From: Alphaproteobacteria bacterium
GTDB taxonomy: Bacteria; Pseudomonadota; Alphaproteobacteria; Micropepsales; Micropepsaceae
NCBI GenBank assembly: GCA_003131925.1
Contig: PKWC01000159.1
Location: 1-9,707, forward strand
DNA length: 9,707 nucleotides
Direction: 5' to 3'
In this document: positions 6,070 through 9,707 of the stretch, one piece after another
Layout: the number at the start of each line of letters is the position of its first letter
Numbering within the stretch: position 1 is the stretch's first letter
Translations under genes and position numbers: made by a program
Notes under the pieces: model-generated
Database searches by the model: none
The model's input: the letters and a program-made list of their open reading frames with translations, nothing else
Told to the model about the DNA's origin: nothing

Positions 6070-6648
6070 ATGATGGCAAAGGATAAGTATGCGAACTTTG
6101 AGGCGCTCCGCAAACGTGAGCGCGAAGGTGTCGATTTTCGGCGATGCGTTCGCGATAGGAATGTTTCCGTCGCGGTCATCGCGCCGCATGGAGGACATAT
6201 TGAACCGAAAACCTCCAAGATCGCAGCTGCGATAGCCGGAGAAACACTCAATCTCTATTGCTTTGAAGGGACAAAGAGCAACGACAACGAGACGCTGCAC
6301 ATCACATCCAATAATTTTGATGAACCTTTATGCGTCGATCTGATAGCAAAGTCCGATGTCGTCGTCGCGGTACATGGCCTTGGGGGAAAGGGTGAGACCG
6401 TACACGTCGGGGGGTTAAATTCAGAGCTTCGAGATGCAGTTCGGCGGTCGCTAGAACAGGCCGGTTTTAGGGCTGTCGTCGATAAGTCTGGCGACCACGC
6501 AGGAATTCGCAGGGACAATATATGCAACAGAGGGCGTTCTAAACAGGGCGTCCAATTAGAAATTACGAAAGGGCTTCGAGACCGACTGAACGGCAATCTT
6601 CTGATACAATTTGCTGACGCCGTCCGGAAAGCCATAGAAACCCGATGA
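6070..6648 (+). CDS. Poly-gamma-glutamate hydrolase family protein (PghP/YjqB-like, PF05908)
   Basis: A 192-residue protein matching, by motif memory, the PF05908 family of phage PghP and Bacillus YjqB, zinc hydrolases that cleave gamma-linked polyglutamate. In order: DKYANFEALRKREREGVDF (5-23), APHGGHIEPKTS (38-49), YCFEGTK (63-69), LHITSNNFDEP (76-86), VVAVHGLGG (98-106), VHVGGLN (111-117), and a C-terminal NRGRSKQGVQLEITKGLR (153-170). His40, Glu45, His77 and His102 are candidate metal ligands or catalytic residues. There is no signal peptide, so it acts in the cytoplasm unless released by lysis. Base composition is lower in GC than its neighbours: 23 of 60 G+C in 6301-6360 versus 39 of 60 in 7021-7080, suggesting transfer. 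ATG 6073 is an equally good start. The natural substrate here is unknown. Confidence 0.85.
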   Translation: MMAKDKYANFEALRKREREGVDFRRCVRDRNVSVAVIAPHGGHIEPKTSKIAAAIAGETLNLYCFEGTKSNDNETLHITSNNFDEPLCVDLIAKSDVVVAVHGLGGKGETVHVGGLNSELRDAVRRSLEQAGFRAVVDKSGDHAGIRRDNICNRGRSKQGVQLEITKGLRDRLNGNLLIQFADAVRKAIETR

Positions 6649-6722
6649 AATCGAAGACGGTTCGCAGCTGTGACGGCGTTCCACCTTTAGTATAGGTTGC
6701 ACTTCACATCAGGGCTTGGGTC

Positions 6723-9419
6723 ATGCCAGCGAGCTTCTTCGAACATCCGATTCTGAATTCGCCTTACGAGGCGCCCAGCCGACATCACGCCCTGGATGCG
6801 GACGGTCAGCCGCTCGATCTCGATCCGGTCGAAGGCCGGCGCGAATCCCGGTTCATCACGCCGGTCCCGAAGCCGCGCAAGCGCCGGCGCGAACAGAGAA
6901 GCTTCACCTTCGAGGACGAGAAGGGACTCTCCTCCGAGGAGCAGCAATACAATCCTACCCCGATCATCAACGAGATCCGCCAGCACGTCGCGTCGTGGCG
7001 CACGCTGCCGAACGCAGCCGACTGGGGCGTCACGCCGACGACCGCGCGCCTGCTTGAACATTGGCGCCGCTACAATTTCGGAAGCGTGCGGCCGTTCTTC
7101 TGCCAGATCGAAGCGATCGAGACCGCGATCTGGCTGACCGAAGTGGCGCGGCGGGAGAAGCGCTACGCCCGCTTCTGGGCGCATATCCAGGGCGCGAACG
7201 AACAGGCCAATCCGGAACTGACGCGTGTCGCGCTGAAGATGGCGACCGGAACCGGCAAGACAACTGTGATGGCGATGCTGATCGCCTGGCAGACGCTCAA
7301 TGCCGTGCGTCAGCCCGGCAGCAGCACTTTCAGCCGCGGCTTCCTGATCGTCGCGCCCGGCATCACCATCAAGGATCGGCTGCGCGTTCTCCAGCCGGGC
7401 GATCCCGACAATTACTTCCGCGAACGCGAGCTGATTCCCGCTGATATGCTCGGCGATATCGCCAGGGCGAAGATCGTCATCACGAATTATCACGCGTTCA
7501 AGCATCGCGAGACGCTCGAGCTTTCGAAGGTCGGCCGCTCGCTGCTTCAAGGCCGCGGCGAAGCGCCGAAAACGCTGGAGACCGATGGCCTGATGCTGAA
7601 CCGCGCCTGCGGCGAGCTGATGGCGATCAAGAACGTCGTCGTCATCAACGACGAGGCGCATCATTGCTACCGCCGCAAGGTGGGCGACGATGACGAAGAG
7701 AGCGGCGGCGACGAAGGCCTGAAGGGCGACGACAAGGAAGAAGCGAAGAAGAACAACGAAGCCGCGCGCCTCTGGATTTCCGGCATCGAGACGCTGAAGA
7801 AAACGGTCGGCGTGCGCGCCGTCTACGATCTCTCCGCGACTCCCTTCTTCCTGCGCGGCTCAGGTTACGCCGAAGGCACGCTCTTCCCCTGGACGGTGAG
7901 CGATTTCTCGCTGATGGATGCCATCGAAAGCGGGATCGTGAAGCTTCCGCGTGTGCCGGTGGCCGACAACATGCCCGGCGGCAAGGCGCCGATCTACCGC
8001 AACCTCTGGGAACACATCGCGAAGGATCTGCCGAAGAAAGGCCGCGCCAAATCCGGCACGCTCGATCCGCTCAAGCTACCGCCCGAACTGCAGACCGCGA
8101 TTCACGCGCTCTACGGTCATTACGAGAAGACCTTCGATCTGTGGCGCCAGGCAGGGATCGAAACCCCGCCGGTCTTCATCGTCGTCTGCAACAACACCGC
8201 CTCGTCGCAGCTCGTCCATGAATGGATCGCGGGCTGGGACCGCGAGGAAGAAGGCGAGAAGCGGAACATCCATCAGGGGCATCTCGCGCTCTTCCGCAAT
8301 TACGACACCTACGGCAACCGCCTTCCGCGTCCGGCCACGCTGCTGATCGACAGCGAACAGCTCGAATCCGGCGAAGCGCTCGATCCGCAGTTCCGCGACA
8401 TGGCCGAAGCGGAGATCGAGCAGTTCAAGCGCGAAATGCGCGAGCGCGGCAATTCGGCGGAAGCCGAAAAGATCAACGATCAGGACCTCCTGCGCGAGGT
8501 GATGAACACGGTCGGAAAGAAGGAGCGTCTCGGCGAGCAGATCCGCTGCGTTGTCTCCGTGGCGATGCTGACCGAAGGCTGGGACACCAACACCGTGACG
8601 CATGTGCTGGGCGTCCGCGCCTTTGGAACACAGCTGCTCTGCGAACAGGTGGTGGGGCGCGCACTCCGCCGGCAATCCTACGAACTGAATGAGGACAACC
8701 TGTTCGACGTCGAATATGCCGACATTATGGGCATTCCTTTCGACTTCGCGGCCAATCCCGTGGTTGCGCCGCCGAAGCCCCCGAAGCCGACCGTGCGCGT
8801 GCAGGCGATCAAAGAGCGCGCGAAGCTCGAGATCGTCTTTCCACGGGTTGAAGGCTATCGCGTCGAGTTGCCGGACGAGCGCATCGTCGCGCACTTCTCC
8901 GACGATTCCCGCCTCATCCTCACGCCAGAGCTTGTCGGCCCCTGCAAGGTGCTGATGGAAGGCATCGTCGGCGAAGGCGTCGAGCTGAACATGCAGACCT
9001 TCGATGCCATTCGCCCCAGTACCATTACCTATCATCTCGCCAAGCATCTCATGCAGAAGAGCTTCCGCGACCATGGCGAGGATCTTCCGGTTCATCTGTT
9101 CGGCGACATCAAGCGCGTCGTGCGCCAGTGGCTGGACGGCGGCTGGCTCGTCTGCCGGGGGGGGCACGAAGCCCGGTCAGGTGACCTATCTCCAGATCGC
9201 CGACGAAGCGGCAGAGCGCATCTATCTCGCGTGCCAGCGCCACGAAGAGGGCAGAAAGCGCATCAAGGCAATCCTCGATCCCTACAACCCCAAAGGATCG
9301 ACGAAGCATGTCGGCTTCAATACCAGCAAGGACGTGTATCGGACCTCGCCCGAGAGATGCCACGTCAACTACGTCGTAACCGACAGCGACTGGGAGGCGG
9401 AGCTCGCGCGCGTCCTTGA
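6723..9419 (+). CDS. Type III restriction-like helicase-nuclease, large N-terminal part (frameshifted)
   Basis: A superfamily 2 helicase resembling the Res subunit of type III restriction systems; the N-terminus (FFEHPILNSPYE, residues 6-17) recalls the BPTD_3080-type restriction endonuclease group. Motifs: a Q-type glutamine (Gln128), Walker A ATGTGKT (174-180), DEAH (310-313), SATP (371-374), MLTEGWD (615-621) and QVVGRALRR (642-650). An acidic, Lys-rich insert (about 321-345) separates DEAH from SATP. Such proteins couple ATP-driven translocation to DNA cleavage. Good protein ends near residue 814; beyond the G8 run (9157-9164) the frame encodes 84 unrelated residues to the stop at 9419, while the true continuation is in another frame. 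AGGG at 6711-6714 precedes ATG 6723. A weak possible promoter lies before it (TATAGG near 6691). No methyltransferase is in the window. Confidence 0.9.
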   Translation: MPASFFEHPILNSPYEAPSRHHALDADGQPLDLDPVEGRRESRFITPVPKPRKRRREQRSFTFEDEKGLSSEEQQYNPTPIINEIRQHVASWRTLPNAADWGVTPTTARLLEHWRRYNFGSVRPFFCQIEAIETAIWLTEVARREKRYARFWAHIQGANEQANPELTRVALKMATGTGKTTVMAMLIAWQTLNAVRQPGSSTFSRGFLIVAPGITIKDRLRVLQPGDPDNYFRERELIPADMLGDIARAKIVITNYHAFKHRETLELSKVGRSLLQGRGEAPKTLETDGLMLNRACGELMAIKNVVVINDEAHHCYRRKVGDDDEESGGDEGLKGDDKEEAKKNNEAARLWISGIETLKKTVGVRAVYDLSATPFFLRGSGYAEGTLFPWTVSDFSLMDAIESGIVKLPRVPVADNMPGGKAPIYRNLWEHIAKDLPKKGRAKSGTLDPLKLPPELQTAIHALYGHYEKTFDLWRQAGIETPPVFIVVCNNTASSQLVHEWIAGWDREEEGEKRNIHQGHLALFRNYDTYGNRLPRPATLLIDSEQLESGEALDPQFRDMAEAEIEQFKREMRERGNSAEAEKINDQDLLREVMNTVGKKERLGEQIRCVVSVAMLTEGWDTNTVTHVLGVRAFGTQLLCEQVVGRALRRQSYELNEDNLFDVEYADIMGIPFDFAANPVVAPPKPPKPTVRVQAIKERAKLEIVFPRVEGYRVELPDERIVAHFSDDSRLILTPELVGPCKVLMEGIVGEGVELNMQTFDAIRPSTITYHLAKHLMQKSFRDHGEDLPVHLFGDIKRVVRQWLDGGWLVCRGGHEARSGDLSPDRRRSGRAHLSRVPAPRRGQKAHQGNPRSLQPQRIDEACRLQYQQGRVSDLAREMPRQLRRNRQRLGGGARARP
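9157..9164 (+). other. Eight-G homopolymer at the frameshift point
   Basis: Eight consecutive G lie between TGCC and CACGAAG. Seven G would read Cys-Arg-Gly-Gly-Thr-Lys-Pro and join both halves of the helicase-nuclease in frame. Runs of this kind are prone both to sequencing miscalls and to slipped-strand changes in the cell. Confidence 0.85.
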
Positions 9420-9707
9420 AAGCCACAAGCAGGTCCGGTCCTATGTGAAGAACCAGGGCCTGCAGTTCGAAGTGCCCTATCGCGCGGGCTCGACGCCGCG
9501 GAAATATCTTCCCGACTTCATCGTGGCTGTGGATGACGGAAGCGAGGATTTCCTGAACCTCGTGCTTGAGACGAAGGGCTATCGCAAAGGCGACGCGCAG
9601 CTCAAAGCCGAGACGATGAAGACTCTCTGGGTGCCCGGCGTGAACAATCTCACGCAATTCGGCCGCTGGGCCTTCGAAGAATTCACCGACGTGTTCGAAA
9701 TCGAAGC
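9166..9707 (+). CDS. C-terminal part of the helicase-nuclease, restored frame, runs off the right edge
   Basis: After the G8 run, the frame beginning TKPGQVTYLQ (9166 onward) continues the upstream protein smoothly and stays open to the last base. It contains GSTKHVGFNT, DSDWEAELARVLE, and a PD-(D/E)xK nuclease signature: KYLPDFIVAV followed by LNLVLETKGYRKGD, supplying the Asp and the Glu-x-Lys. This is where type III Res-like proteins carry their nuclease domain. Removing one G would fuse it to the 6723 gene, giving a protein of at least 994 residues. No independent start with a good ribosome binding site was found, so it is a fragment of the same gene rather than a separate one. It has no stop in the window. 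Confidence 0.85.

Noticed and set aside
5536..6300. 254-codon minus-strand frame over the gene-poor stretch and the start of the PghP-like gene
   Set aside because: It is antisense to the conserved PHGGHIEP region and shows no known domain or integrase motif.
8076..9167. 363-codon minus-strand frame opposite the helicase gene (and a similar 325-codon one at 6687-7664)
   Set aside because: Typical long antisense frames in high-GC DNA; no coherent domain, while the plus strand carries all helicase motifs.

Overview
The window most likely comes from the chromosome of a high-GC alphaproteobacterium. The evidence is codon use in the long genes, a periplasmic Deg/HtrA-type protease with one PDZ domain, a tRNA-Arg(TCG) with encoded CCA, and a short palindrome around 183-198 of a kind common in alphaproteobacterial intergenic DNA. 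I cannot name the genus.

Left part (1-3826). A possible gene start on the minus strand runs off the left edge. It is followed by a plus-strand series: an alpha/beta hydrolase of the proline iminopeptidase type (317-1162), an MHS-type MFS transporter whose start codon overlaps the hydrolase stop (ATGA), and an M20 metallo-amidohydrolase (2609-3826). Together they suggest uptake and hydrolysis of an amide- or peptide-bonded small molecule; the substrate is unknown. Two related copies of an inverted-repeat element flank the M20 gene (2496-2590 and 3861-3967).

Middle part (3987-5468). A trypsin-like, single-PDZ secreted or membrane-anchored protease is encoded on the minus strand, converging on the M20 gene. 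Its leader holds a GC-rich inverted repeat made of two GCGGCCGC palindromes. A complete tRNA-Arg(TCG) lies divergently upstream.

Right part (5469-9707). Base composition drops just after the tRNA. About 340 bases follow with no recognisable gene but with several short direct and inverted repeats. Next come a small basic Cys/His protein (tentative), a poly-gamma-glutamate hydrolase/YjqB-like protein (PF05908 type), and a large helicase-nuclease resembling type III restriction subunits. The helicase-nuclease reading frame is broken by an eight-G run at 9157-9164. The rest of the protein, including a PD...ExK nuclease motif, continues in another frame past the window end. tRNA, composition shift and restriction gene together look like the start of an integrated accessory island, but no integrase and no second attachment site are visible here.
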